Below, one piece after another: positions 37,612-46,667 of a DNA stretch of 64,000 nucleotides. A program made the position numbers and the translations under genes. The notes beneath the pieces were generated by a model that saw nothing but the letters and a program-made list of their open reading frames with translations, was not told the origin of the DNA and did no database searches. Origin of the DNA: Streptomyces luteolus (GTDB taxonomy: Bacteria; Actinomycetota; Actinomycetes; Streptomycetales; Streptomycetaceae); NCBI RefSeq assembly GCF_029968015.1, contig NZ_JASCIS010000005.1:1-64000 (forward strand). The letters run 5' to 3'. The stretch's first letter is position 1. Each line of letters starts with the position of its first letter.

Positions 37612-38141
37612 GTCAGTGCGCCGTCCATCCCCCCGTCGACGACCATCGACGTGTCGGTGATGAACGAGGACTGCGGGGCGCACAGGTACGCCACGGCCTC
37701 GGCGACCTCCGCCGGTTCGATCAGCCGCTTCACCGCGCTGTCGCGCAGCATCACGTCCCTGAGCACCTGCTCCTCGGGAATGCCGTGCGCGGCCGCCTGG
37801 TCGGCGAGCTGCTTCTCGCGCGCCCCGCAGGCGGAACGGCGCATCGAGCATCACCGTGAGCACGGCGTGGAAGACCTCGGGCGGGAACTCCCCGATGGGG
37901 CGCACCAGTTGGAGCCCGGCGTTGTTGACCAGGATGTCTCTGCCCACGCCGGCCCGCTCGGCGGCGTCGAGGTCGGTGAGGTCAAGTGCGTACGCCTCGA
38001 TGCCGCCCGCGCCGTCGCCCCGACTGTACGGGCGGCCTGCTCCTCGGCGACGCGATCGGAGGCCGGTGCGGACCGGCCGGCAGCGTCGGCGCCGCCGACC
38101 GGTCCTTCGGACGGGGTGCGGGGCACGGGTGAGGCGCTCAT
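37612..38141 (-). pseudogene. Remnant of a short-chain dehydrogenase (3-hydroxybutyrate dehydrogenase-like)
   Basis: Middle fragment LDLTDLDAAERAGVGRDILVNNAGLQLVRPIGEFPPEVF (NNAG motif) and C-terminal fragment RLIEPAEVAEAVAYLCAPQSSFITDTSMVVDGG are in different frames. The segment between them, holding the catalytic Ser and YxxxK, is missing, and so is the N-terminal Gly-rich Rossmann loop. It therefore cannot be an active SDR. It lies upstream of the PucR-type regulator, on the same strand. Confidence 0.8.
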
Positions 38142-38233
38142 GCAGGCACCCACCCTAGGCAGCACATCTGACCGCCCTCATATGGTCAGAACCCACACTT
38201 CAAGGCTGAGATCTGGGGTCGAACCACGTGGGT

Positions 38234-39490
38234 TCATCGACCATTGCGGCTCGCGACCCCCGCCAGGAGGCGGCTCCGCTGTTCCTCCGTGGCCGCGAGT
38301 TCGGCCCCGACCAGGGCGAGTGCGGTGGCGCCGTCGAGGACGGCGCGGTCGGCTCCGGGGGTCTTGCCGTGGGCGGTGAACTCCGGGGTGTGCTGCAGGG
38401 CGCCGTCGGTCTCGTAGCCGATGGTCGGGTGGATCGTGGGCACGAGGCGCGAGACGTTGCCCATGTCCGTCGAGGCCAGCGTCTCGCCCTGGCAGTCGGC
38501 CACCGTGCGGCCGAGCGCCCGGGCGGCCCTGACGTACGTCTCCGTCATGTACGGATCCTGCCGCAGCTCGGCGAAGTCCCGCCCGTGCACGTGCAGTTCG
38601 AGCTCCGCTCCGGTGGCGAGGGCGCCCGCCTCGAAGCAGGCCCGGACCCGGTCGCGTACGGCGGAGAGCGCCTCCAGGGAGGGTGCCCGGACCTCGTAGC
38701 GCGCGGCGGTCCGCGCGGGGATGACGTTCACGGCCTGGCCGCCCTCCGTGACGATGCCGTGGACCAGCGCGCCGGGCGGGAGTTGCTGGCGGAGCAGGCC
38801 GATCGCGGTGTGGGCGAGGGCCATGGCGTCGAGGGCGTTGACGCCTTCCCAGGGGGCGACGGCCGCGTGCGAGGGGGTGCCGGTGTACGCGATGTCCCAG
38901 GCGCCGATGGCGAGGGAGGACGCGCCGACGCTGTCGTACGGGGCGGCGTGCACCATCATCGCGGCGGCGACGTCGTCGAAGACCCCTTCGTCCAGGAGCA
39001 GCACCTTGCCCCCGATGTCCTCCTCGGCGGGCGTGCCGACCAGCTTGACGGTCAGGCCGAGCCGGTCCGCCACCGCGGCCAGACCGAGGGCCGCGCCGAC
39101 CGCCGCCGCACCGTTGACGTTGTGGCCGCAGGCATGGCCGATGCCGGGCAGCGCGTCGTACTCGGCGCAGAAGGCGAGGACCAGGTCTCCGGTGCCGTAT
39201 GTGGCGACGAGGGCGGTGGGCAGTTCGCCCACACCGCGGGTCACGGTGAAACCGGCGTCCGCCATCAGGTCGGCGATCTTCGCCGCCGAACGGTGCTCCT
39301 GGAGCGCGGTCTCGGGCTCGTCGTGGAGGCTGTGGCTGAGTCCGACCAGCCGGTCGGCGTAGGCGCGTACGGCGGACTCCACGGTCCCCGACACCTCGTC
39401 GGCGGCGGTGGGGTTGTCGCGTACGTAGTCGCGTACGTAGTCGCGTACGTAGGGGGTGTAGTCGCGTGCGTAGTGGGTGTGCGTCGTCAT
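38234..39490 (-). CDS. M20 (M20D-like) amidohydrolase, paralogue
   Basis: 418 aa. Metal-binding regions AEYDALPGIGHACGHN and GTPAEEDIGGK, central TGTPSHAAVAPWEGVNALDA; clearly related to the enzyme at 22910-24133. Residues 11-25 are a repeated YVRD unit, encoded by tandem tcgcgtacgtag, not part of the fold. The ATG overlaps the stop of the upstream MFS gene by 4 bp. Likely hydrolyses an imported N-acyl or amide compound. Confidence 0.9.
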   Translation of the reverse strand: MTTHTHYARDYTPYVRDYVRDYVRDNPTAADEVSGTVESAVRAYADRLVGLSHSLHDEPETALQEHRSAAKIADLMADAGFTVTRGVGELPTALVATYGTGDLVLAFCAEYDALPGIGHACGHNVNGAAAVGAALGLAAVADRLGLTVKLVGTPAEEDIGGKVLLLDEGVFDDVAAAMMVHAAPYDSVGASSLAIGAWDIAYTGTPSHAAVAPWEGVNALDAMALAHTAIGLLRQQLPPGALVHGIVTEGGQAVNVIPARTAARYEVRAPSLEALSAVRDRVRACFEAGALATGAELELHVHGRDFAELRQDPYMTETYVRAARALGRTVADCQGETLASTDMGNVSRLVPTIHPTIGYETDGALQHTPEFTAHGKTPGADRAVLDGATALALVGAELAATEEQRSRLLAGVASRNGR

Positions 39491-40914
39491 GCCAGTCCTC
39501 CGGTCTCCACCGCCTGCTCGGACGGTCGTACGGCGGGGGTGTGAGCCCCCTGGGGTGTGCGGTAGCGCAGGGCGAGGGCCGAACCGAGGACGGCGACGGC
39601 CGCGCAGGCGCCCCAGCCCCACAGGAAGCCGGACTCCCCGATGTGTCCGCCGCCGGGCGCGGGGTGCGCGGCGAAGCACGCGCCGATGACTGCGGCGCCG
39701 ATGGCCGCGCCGAGGGACAGGGCCAGCTCGTTGAGGCCGACCGCGAGCGCGGTCTCGTGCTCCGGGACGACCTCGGCGGAGAGCGTGCGCGTGATCGACT
39801 CGAAGAGGCCGGTGGCGAATCCGACGACGAGTGCGGCGGCCAGGTACTGGCCGAGGGTGTCGTGGAACAGCGCCATCCCCACGAAGCCAAGCGCGATCAG
39901 GCCGCCGCCCGCTGCGAGCACCGCGCGGTCTCCCACGCCGCGGGCGATGCGGGGCGTGAGCGTCGAACCGACGAACCCGGCGATCACCATGGCGAGCGAG
40001 ACGGTGGCGATCGTCCGCGGGCCGAGGCCCATGCCGTAGCCCGCGTCCGCCGGGGACGCGCCCAGGAACAGGGCGTTGGCGCCGAGGAAGCCGATCGTGC
40101 CGAACGCGGCGCAGAACGTGTGGCCGCTGACCACCGCGAGCCGCGGGTTGGCCAGCATCCGCACGCTGACCAGCGGATGCTCCGCCCGCCGCTCGACCAC
40201 CACCCAGGCCGCGAGCAGCACGACGGCCACCGCGGCGAGGCCGAGGGTCGACGGCGCGGCCCACCCCCAGGAGCTGCCCTGCGCGAGGACCAGGACGAGC
40301 GCGATGAGCCCGCCGGTCAGCAGCGTGGCCGCGCCGTAGTGGAAGCGACCGCCGCGCGGTGCGTCGCTGTCCGGCAGCACCGCTCCGGCGAGCAGGGCGA
40401 GCGCCGCCACGGGAACGGCCGCCCACAGTCCCGCCGACGCGTGCTGCTCGCTGAGCGCGCCCGCGACCAGGCCGCCGACACCGATGGAGATGAGGAGGAC
40501 ACCGACGAGCAGGGAGATCCCGGTACGGTTCCGCTCCGGCGCCCGGGACCGCAGGATCCCGACGAGCAGCGGGAAGAAGCCGACGAGGGCACCCTGAAGC
40601 ACCACTCCGACGGCGAGGGTGAGGGCCGTCGGCCACACGGCCATCAGGAGCGAGCCGCCCGCGACCATCACGAGGGCGATACGCAGCAGCCTGCGGTGGC
40701 CGTAGAGGTCGCCGAGGCGTGAGATCAGCGGCGTCATCACGGCGAACGCCAGCTGGGACAGCAGGTAGATGTTGTTCTGGCCTACGCCGCCGATGTGCAG
40801 CTGCGCCCCGAGCTCGGGCAGCAGGGGCGTGAGATAGCCCTGCACGATGCCGCTGAACAGCACGACGACGGCCATGGCCGGGAGCATGCGGAACCCCGAT
40901 GCGCGCCTGGACAA
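39487..40914 (-). CDS. MFS transporter (DHA-type, 12-14 helices)
   Basis: 475 aa polytopic protein. Motif A is in LISRLGDLYGHRRLLRIALV; about 12-14 hydrophobic helices follow. Translationally coupled to the M20 amidohydrolase by a 4 bp overlap and divergent from a double-Lrp regulator, so probably an importer or exporter for that enzyme's substrate or product. The equivalent position in the other module is taken by the DUF3100 protein. Confidence 0.9.
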   Translation of the reverse strand: MSRRASGFRMLPAMAVVVLFSGIVQGYLTPLLPELGAQLHIGGVGQNNIYLLSQLAFAVMTPLISRLGDLYGHRRLLRIALVMVAGGSLLMAVWPTALTLAVGVVLQGALVGFFPLLVGILRSRAPERNRTGISLLVGVLLISIGVGGLVAGALSEQHASAGLWAAVPVAALALLAGAVLPDSDAPRGGRFHYGAATLLTGGLIALVLVLAQGSSWGWAAPSTLGLAAVAVVLLAAWVVVERRAEHPLVSVRMLANPRLAVVSGHTFCAAFGTIGFLGANALFLGASPADAGYGMGLGPRTIATVSLAMVIAGFVGSTLTPRIARGVGDRAVLAAGGGLIALGFVGMALFHDTLGQYLAAALVVGFATGLFESITRTLSAEVVPEHETALAVGLNELALSLGAAIGAAVIGACFAAHPAPGGGHIGESGFLWGWGACAAVAVLGSALALRYRTPQGAHTPAVRPSEQAVETGGLA

Positions 40915-41091
40915 TGCCTCACCCCTTGTGGTGGCCGGAACCGGAAGTGGTGGCTACTGTGCGGGTCGGGGCGCGAGTGCCCTCGTAGATCGAAGAATTC
41001 GTGCGTAGGCAGCCGGTCCGGTGCGAGAAACGGTCACCGAGGCGTCACCGCAGCGCCGGTTGGGCGAGGAACCGCGGACAAGGGAGTGAAG

Positions 41092-42138
41092 GTGGGGGGA
41101 ACGGCCCACGGCGGCGGCGACGGTTCAGCGGTCGCCGTCAGCGAGCTCGACCTCGCCCTCGTGAACGCCCTGCAACTGCGCCCGCGCGCCTCCTGGTCCG
41201 AGCTGGCGCCGCTGCTCGGTGTCACCGCGAGCACCCTGGCCCGCCGCTGGGAACGGCTCTGCGGCACCGGGCTCGCCTGGGTGTACGCGGTGCCGGGCCG
41301 TGAGTTCACCCGCAGCCGGTGCACCGCGTTCGTCCTGCTGCGCTGCGAGCCGGGCGCCCGCTCCGGGCTGGTCGAACGGCTCAGCGCGTACACGGAGGCC
41401 GCCACGATCGAGGTGACGGCACCCGGCACCGCCGACCTGTTCCTCGACGTCCTCGCCCCCGACCTGAACTCGCTCGGCCGTTTCGTCACGGAGACCCTCG
41501 ACCGGCTGCCCGGCATCACGTCGGTCGCCTGCCTCTTCGCGACCTCGCTGTACGTCGAGGGAAGCCGCTGGCGGCTGCGTTCGCTCGACCCCGCCCAGCT
41601 CTCGGCGCTCGGCAACTCCGCGTCGACGGCGGCCGATCAGGTCCGCACGCTCGACCTGGACACCGTGGACCGCGCCCTTATCGACCCTCTCGTGCGCGAC
41701 GGCCGGCTCAGCCTGGCCGAGCTCGCCGAGCGCACCGGCACCAGCCCCGCCACGGTCCGCCGCAGGCTGCGCCGCCTGACCGACGCGGGCGTGCTGGCCT
41801 TCCGCTGCGACGTGGCCGCCCCGCTGGCCGGCCATCCCGTGCCGGTGACGCTCCTCGCGCAGACCCCGGCGCGCGACATGGGCGCCGTCCACCGCACGCT
41901 CGCGGCCCTTCCCGAGTGCCGGCTCGTCGCGGGCGTCACGGGGCCGGCCAATGTCCTCGCCACCCTCTGGGTCCACGACATGGCCGACATCCAGCGCCGC
42001 GAGACGGCTCTCTGCTCCCGCCTGCCCACGCTGACGATCACGGATCGCATCGTCGGCCTGCACACGGTCAAGCGCATGGGCCACCTCCTGGACGCCGAGG
42101 GCCTGCGGACCGGGGTCCAGCCCATCTCGCCCTGGTGA
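41092..42138 (+). CDS. Lrp/AsnC regulator with two AsnC-type halves, paralogue
   Basis: 348 aa, collinear with the regulator at 24224-25264. HTH 1 SELDLALVNALQLRPRASWSELAPLLGVTASTLARRWERL; HTH 2 DRALIDPLVRDGRLSLAELAERTGTSPATVRRRLRRL. I chose GTG at 41092, preceded by AGGGAG at 7 bases; GTG at 41086 is the alternative. Divergent from the MFS-M20 operon, which it probably regulates. Confidence 0.88.
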   Translation: MGGTAHGGGDGSAVAVSELDLALVNALQLRPRASWSELAPLLGVTASTLARRWERLCGTGLAWVYAVPGREFTRSRCTAFVLLRCEPGARSGLVERLSAYTEAATIEVTAPGTADLFLDVLAPDLNSLGRFVTETLDRLPGITSVACLFATSLYVEGSRWRLRSLDPAQLSALGNSASTAADQVRTLDLDTVDRALIDPLVRDGRLSLAELAERTGTSPATVRRRLRRLTDAGVLAFRCDVAAPLAGHPVPVTLLAQTPARDMGAVHRTLAALPECRLVAGVTGPANVLATLWVHDMADIQRRETALCSRLPTLTITDRIVGLHTVKRMGHLLDAEGLRTGVQPISPW

Positions 42139-42169
42139 ACAGGCCCTGCCGGGCGCTAAGTTGCCCGCC

Positions 42170-42700
42170 ATGCCCGGACTCGGATCGGCCGACTGGCCTC
42201 CTGCCCCCATACGAACCGAACGGCTCGCGCTCCGTGAGTCGGAGGCTCGCGACCGGACGGCGTTCATCGAGCTGTTCGCCTCGTCAGAGGTCCACGCCCA
42301 CCTCGGCGGTCCCCGGTCGCGTGCCGAGCTGGAGCGCGTCGTACCTCTCGTGCCCGGGCGGCGGCCCGGGCTCTTCGTCGTGGAGCTCGACGGGGCGGTG
42401 ATCGGCACGGTCACGCTCGACCGGCGCGCCCCGGAGCGTCCGGGGCATGTCCGTCCTGACGCAGGGGAAGCCGAGCTCGGCTTCCTGCTCCTGCCTCAGG
42501 CGTGGGGACACGGGTACGCCGCCGAGGCGTGCGCGGCCGTACTGGACTGGTGCGCCGAAGCGCTTCCCGACGAGCCCGTCGTGCTGTGCACCCGGACCGC
42601 CAACGACCCCGCGATGCGGCTCGCGCTGAGGCTGGGGTTCACCGAGGTGGCGCGGTTCGAGGAGTACGGCGCGGAGCAGTGGTTCGGCGTGCGGCGCTGA
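42170..42700 (+). CDS. GNAT-family N-acetyltransferase
   Basis: 176 aa, RimJ/RimL-like acetyltransferase: TERLALRESEARDR at the N-terminus, then ELGFLLLPQAWGHGYAAEAC (acetyl-CoA-binding region) and NDPAMRLALRLGFTEVARFEEYG at the C-terminus. Substrate unknown. It follows the double-Lrp gene by 31 bp and may be co-transcribed. An upstream TTG in frame (42161) would add three residues. Confidence 0.88.
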   Translation: MPGLGSADWPPAPIRTERLALRESEARDRTAFIELFASSEVHAHLGGPRSRAELERVVPLVPGRRPGLFVVELDGAVIGTVTLDRRAPERPGHVRPDAGEAELGFLLLPQAWGHGYAAEACAAVLDWCAEALPDEPVVLCTRTANDPAMRLALRLGFTEVARFEEYGAEQWFGVRR

Positions 42701-42710
42701 TCGCCCTTCA

Positions 42711-42797
42711 GGCCTGGGCACGGCACGGCAGGCCTGAGCACGGCAGACCTCGGCACGGCAGACCTGGGCACGGCAGACCTGGGCACGGCAGACCTGG
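42711..42797. repeat. 15 bp tandem repeats after the GNAT gene
   Basis: About five copies of acctgggcacggcag, the first ones degenerate (gcctgagcacggcag, acctcggcacggcag). Spacer-free, so not a CRISPR array. It directly precedes a terminator hairpin. Confidence 0.9.
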
Positions 42798-42829
42798 GCG
42801 GGCTTCGAGCCGTGCGGCTCGGAGCCCGC
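42798..42829. terminator. Terminator hairpin between GNAT and pyc
   Basis: gcgggcttcgagcc (42798-42811) pairs with ggctcggagcccgc (42816-42829), one mismatch, 4-base loop. Placed between convergent genes. Confidence 0.75.
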
Positions 42830-42878
42830 CTCCCGGTCGATGACGCGAACGGCCTTCAGGAAGGCGCCCGGGAAGGCG

Positions 42879-45800
42879 TCAGCGGATCTCAAGCAGCAGG
42901 TCTCCGCCCTCCACCTGCTGGATGGAGCCGATCGCCAGGCGGGCGACCTTGCCGCCGCGTTGGGCGGTGATCGTGGCCTCCATCTTCATGGCCTCGATCG
43001 TGGCGACGGTCTGTCCGGCCTCGACGGACGCCCCCTCTTCGACCTGCAGCGTGACGACACCGGCGAAGGGCGCGGCGACATGACCGTCGTTGCCGCGTTC
43101 GGCCTTCTCCGCGACCTTCACATCGGTCGCGATGGAGGTGTCGCGCACGGCGACGGGCCGGAGTTGGCCGTTGAGCGTGGCGAGGACGGTGCGGAAGCCG
43201 CGCTCGTCGGCCTCCGAGATGGCCTCCAGCTCGATCAGGAGGTTCACGCCCTGCTCCAGCGTGACGGTGTGCTCGATCTCGGGTTCGAGGCCGTAGAAGA
43301 AGTCCTTGGTGGAGAGCACCGAGGTGTCGCCGTACGTCTCGCGGTGGGCGTCGAACGCCTTGGTCGGGCCCGGGAAGAGCAGCCGGTTCAGGGTCGCGCG
43401 GCGGGCCTCGCGCAGGCCCTTCCTGTCCTCGTCGGAGAGGTGCGCTGCCTCGGCCTTCTCGGGGCGGCCTTCCAGGGCGCGGGTGCGGAAGGGCTCGGGC
43501 CAGCCGCCGGGCGGGTCGCCAAGTTCGCCGCGCAGGAAGCCGATCACCGAGTCCGGCAGGTCGAACTTCGCGGGGTCGGTCTCGAAGTCACGCGCTTCGA
43601 CCCCGGCCCCCACCAGGTGCAGGGCGAGGTCGCCCACGACCTTGGAGGACGGGGTGACCTTCACGAGGCGGCCCAGCATCGCGTCGGCCGCGGCGTAGCA
43701 GTCCTCGATCAGCTCGAAGCGGTCGCCGAGCCCGAGCGCGATCGCCTGCTGGCGCAGGTTGGACAGCTGTCCACCGGGGATCTCGTGGTGGTAGACGCGT
43801 CCGGTGGGCGAGGCCAGGCCGGACTCGAAGGGGGCGTAGACCTTGCGTACGGCCTCCCAGTACGGCTCCAGGTCACCGACTGCCTGCAGGGAGAGGCCTG
43901 TTGCGCGGTCGGTGTGGTCGGTGGCGGCGACCAGGGCGGACAGGGAGGGCTGGCTGGTGGTGCCCGCCATGGACGCGACGGCCGCGTCGACGGCGTCGAC
44001 CCCGGCGTCGACCGCTGCGATCAGTGTGGCCAGCTGGCCGCCCGCCGTGTCGTGGGTGTGCAGGTGCACGGGCAGGTCGAAGCGCTCCCGCAACGCGGTG
44101 ACCAGCTTCCTGGCCGCCGGGGGACGCAGCAGCCCGGCCATGTCCTTGATCGCCAGGACGTGCGCCCCGGCCTCGACGATCTCCTCGGCGAGGCGCAGGT
44201 AGTAGTCCAAGGTGTAGAGCTGCTCACCGGGGTCGTTGAGGTCGCCGGTGTAGCAGAGGGCGACCTCGGCGACCGCGGTGCCCGTCGCGCGGACGGCGTC
44301 GATGGCCGGGCGCATCTGCGAGACGTCGTTGAGCGCGTCGAAGATGCGGAAGATGTCCATGCCGGTGGCGGCCGCCTCGGCGACGAACGCGTCGGTCACC
44401 TCGGTCGGGTACGGGGTGTAGCCGACGGTGTTGCGGCCGCGCAGCAGCATCTGGGTGCAGAGGTTCGGCGCCGCTTCACGCAGCAGGGCGAGCCGCTCCC
44501 ACGGGTCCTCCGCGAGGAACCGCAGCGCCACGTCGTAGGTGGCGCCGCCCCAGCACTCCAGGCTGAGCAGCTCGGGCGCGGTGCGGGCGATGTGCGGGGC
44601 CACGGCGAGCAGGTCGCGGGTGCGTACGCGGGTGGCGAGGAGGGACTGGTGGGCGTCGCGGAACGTGGTGTCGGTGACCGCCACCGCGCGCTGCGCGCGC
44701 AGGTCCGCCGCGAACGCCTCGGGGCCGAGCTGGGCCAGCCGCTGCCGCGAACCGGACGGCGGCGCGGTGGTGAGGTCGGTGACGGGAAGTTTGTCGACGG
44801 GCTCGACGACGAGGGGCCGCAGTCCGTGCGGCTTGTTCACGGTGGTCTCGGCGAGGTGGTGCAGGATGCGGCTGCCCCGGTCGGCCGAGGGGCGGGCCCG
44901 CAGCAGCTCGGGCCGTTCGTCGATGAAGCTGGTGGTGACGTGCCCGGCCTGGAAGTCGGGGTCGTCGAGGACGGCGGCCAGGAACGGCAGGTTGGTCGAC
45001 ACCCCGCGGATGCGGAACTCGGCGATGGCACGGCGGGCCCGGCGGGCGGCGTTGGCGAAGTTGTGGCCGTGGCAGGTCAGTTTGACCAGCATCGAGTCGA
45101 AGTGGGCGCTGACCTGGGCGCCGGTGTGCACGGTGCCGCCGTCGAGCCGGACGCCGGGGCCGCCGGGTGAGCGGTACGCGGAGATGGTTCCGGTGTCGGG
45201 CCGGAAGCCGTTGGCGGGATCCTCGGTGGTGATGCGGCACTGCAGGGCCGCGCCGTTGAGAACGATGTCGTCCTGGGTGAGCCGGAGCTCGGGCAGGGTG
45301 GCTCCGGCGGCGATCCGCAACTGGGCGATCACCAGGTCCCGTCCGGTGACCTGCTCGGTCACCGTGTGCTCCACCTGGATCCGCGGGTTCATCTCGATGA
45401 AGACGTGGTTGCCGCGCTCGTCGACCAGGAACTCGACGGTGCCCGCGTTGACGTACCCGATGTGCCGGGCGAAGGCGACGGCGTCGGCGCAGATCCGCTC
45501 GCGCAGCCGCGGGTCGAGGTTCGGGGCGGGCGCGATCTCGACGACCTTCTGGTGCCGGCGCTGTACCGAGCAGTCCCGTTCGTAGAGGTGGACGACGTTG
45601 CCGTCCGCGTCGGCGAGGATCTGCACCTCGATGTGGCGCGGGTTCACCACGGCCTGCTCCAGGAAGACCGTGCCGTCGCCGAACGCGGACTCCGCCTCCC
45701 GGCTGGCCGCGACGATCGACTCGCGCAGTTCGTCCGGTCCGGCCACGCGCCGCATGCCCCGGCCTCCGCCGCCCGCGACGGCCTTGACGAACAGCGGGAA

Positions 45801-46256
45801 GTTCATGTCGTCGGCCGCCGCGAGCAGCGCCTCCACATCCGTGGTCGGCTCGGACGACGCCAGGACCGGCACACCGGCCTCGCGGGCCGCCGCGACCGCG
45901 CGTGACTTGTTGCCCGTCAGGTGCAGGACGTCCGCGGGCGGGCCGATGAAGGTGATGCCCGCCTCGGCGCACGCGGCGGCCAGGTGCGGGTTCTCGGAGA
46001 GGAAGCCGTAACCGGGATAGACGGCGTCCGCGCCCGCCTTGCGCGCGGCCTTGATCACCTCGTCGACCGACAGGTACGCCCGTACGGGATGGCCGCGCTC
46101 TCCCACGAGATACGACTCGTCGGCCTTCGCCCGGTGCAGTGAGTTGCGGTCCTCGTGCGGGAACACCGCCACCGTCGAGATCCCCAGCTCGAACGCTGCC
46201 CGGAACGCCCGGATCGCGATCTCTCCACGGTTGGCCACGAGCACTTTGGTGAACAT
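42879..46256 (-). CDS. pyc: Pyruvate carboxylase
   Basis: Biotin enzyme making oxaloacetate from pyruvate, bicarbonate and ATP. 1125 aa, normal length. Domain order: N-terminal biotin carboxylase (FTKVLVANRGEIAIRAFRA, GGGGRGMR, EMNPRIQVEHTVTE), carboxyltransferase (DTTFRDAHQSLLATRVRT, ECWGGATYDVALRFL, IKDMAGLL) and C-terminal biotinyl domain with Lys1091 in EAMKMEATI. I chose the ATG giving MFTKVLVANRGE. Single-gene unit flanked by convergent and unrelated genes. Confidence 0.97.
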   Translation of the reverse strand: MFTKVLVANRGEIAIRAFRAAFELGISTVAVFPHEDRNSLHRAKADESYLVGERGHPVRAYLSVDEVIKAARKAGADAVYPGYGFLSENPHLAAACAEAGITFIGPPADVLHLTGNKSRAVAAAREAGVPVLASSEPTTDVEALLAAADDMNFPLFVKAVAGGGGRGMRRVAGPDELRESIVAASREAESAFGDGTVFLEQAVVNPRHIEVQILADADGNVVHLYERDCSVQRRHQKVVEIAPAPNLDPRLRERICADAVAFARHIGYVNAGTVEFLVDERGNHVFIEMNPRIQVEHTVTEQVTGRDLVIAQLRIAAGATLPELRLTQDDIVLNGAALQCRITTEDPANGFRPDTGTISAYRSPGGPGVRLDGGTVHTGAQVSAHFDSMLVKLTCHGHNFANAARRARRAIAEFRIRGVSTNLPFLAAVLDDPDFQAGHVTTSFIDERPELLRARPSADRGSRILHHLAETTVNKPHGLRPLVVEPVDKLPVTDLTTAPPSGSRQRLAQLGPEAFAADLRAQRAVAVTDTTFRDAHQSLLATRVRTRDLLAVAPHIARTAPELLSLECWGGATYDVALRFLAEDPWERLALLREAAPNLCTQMLLRGRNTVGYTPYPTEVTDAFVAEAAATGMDIFRIFDALNDVSQMRPAIDAVRATGTAVAEVALCYTGDLNDPGEQLYTLDYYLRLAEEIVEAGAHVLAIKDMAGLLRPPAARKLVTALRERFDLPVHLHTHDTAGGQLATLIAAVDAGVDAVDAAVASMAGTTSQPSLSALVAATDHTDRATGLSLQAVGDLEPYWEAVRKVYAPFESGLASPTGRVYHHEIPGGQLSNLRQQAIALGLGDRFELIEDCYAAADAMLGRLVKVTPSSKVVGDLALHLVGAGVEARDFETDPAKFDLPDSVIGFLRGELGDPPGGWPEPFRTRALEGRPEKAEAAHLSDEDRKGLREARRATLNRLLFPGPTKAFDAHRETYGDTSVLSTKDFFYGLEPEIEHTVTLEQGVNLLIELEAISEADERGFRTVLATLNGQLRPVAVRDTSIATDVKVAEKAERGNDGHVAAPFAGVVTLQVEEGASVEAGQTVATIEAMKMEATITAQRGGKVARLAIGSIQQVEGGDLLLEIR

Positions 46257-46667
46257 CCGAATCCTCAACGTCAGGGGAAAGCACAGTGGTTGGGAAGTGC
46301 AGGAGCTTGCGTACCCGCCACCCGCCGCAGACAGCCCTGTCCGCACACGTGAGCATGGTCACCGGACGCGGTCGGCGCCGGTGAGGTCATCCTGACCCCT
46401 CGCGCGTGCCGACAGCGACCGGAGGCGAAAAACGGTCCCCTCTGTCAGGGCATCAACTTGCCGACCTGGTGCCGAGGTGGTGCGGACCTTCGCCCGCACG
46501 GACGGCGTCGCCGTGTGACGCGGGTGGTGGGTGAAGGCCCGCACCCTGGCACCCGGAGGGCTTCACCCCTCCGTGCGCCGGGCCCTCGCGGCGTCCGCCG
46601 CGGCGGTCCGACCGCGGCCCCCACCCTGTGCTTCGGCGGGGGCCGTCGGCCACGTGCTGGTGCGGGG
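46257..46667. other. Intergenic region upstream of pyc
   Basis: About 410 bp without a credible gene. It should hold the pyc promoter on the minus strand, which I could not pin down. Near the far end is a hairpin (46615-46625 with 46635-46645, cggcccccacc/ggcgggggccg, one mismatch) that likely terminates the sigma-factor operon. Confidence 0.5.

Noticed and set aside
42711..42797. Possible CRISPR array
   Set aside because: Repeats are 15 bp and directly joined without spacers; no cas genes nearby.
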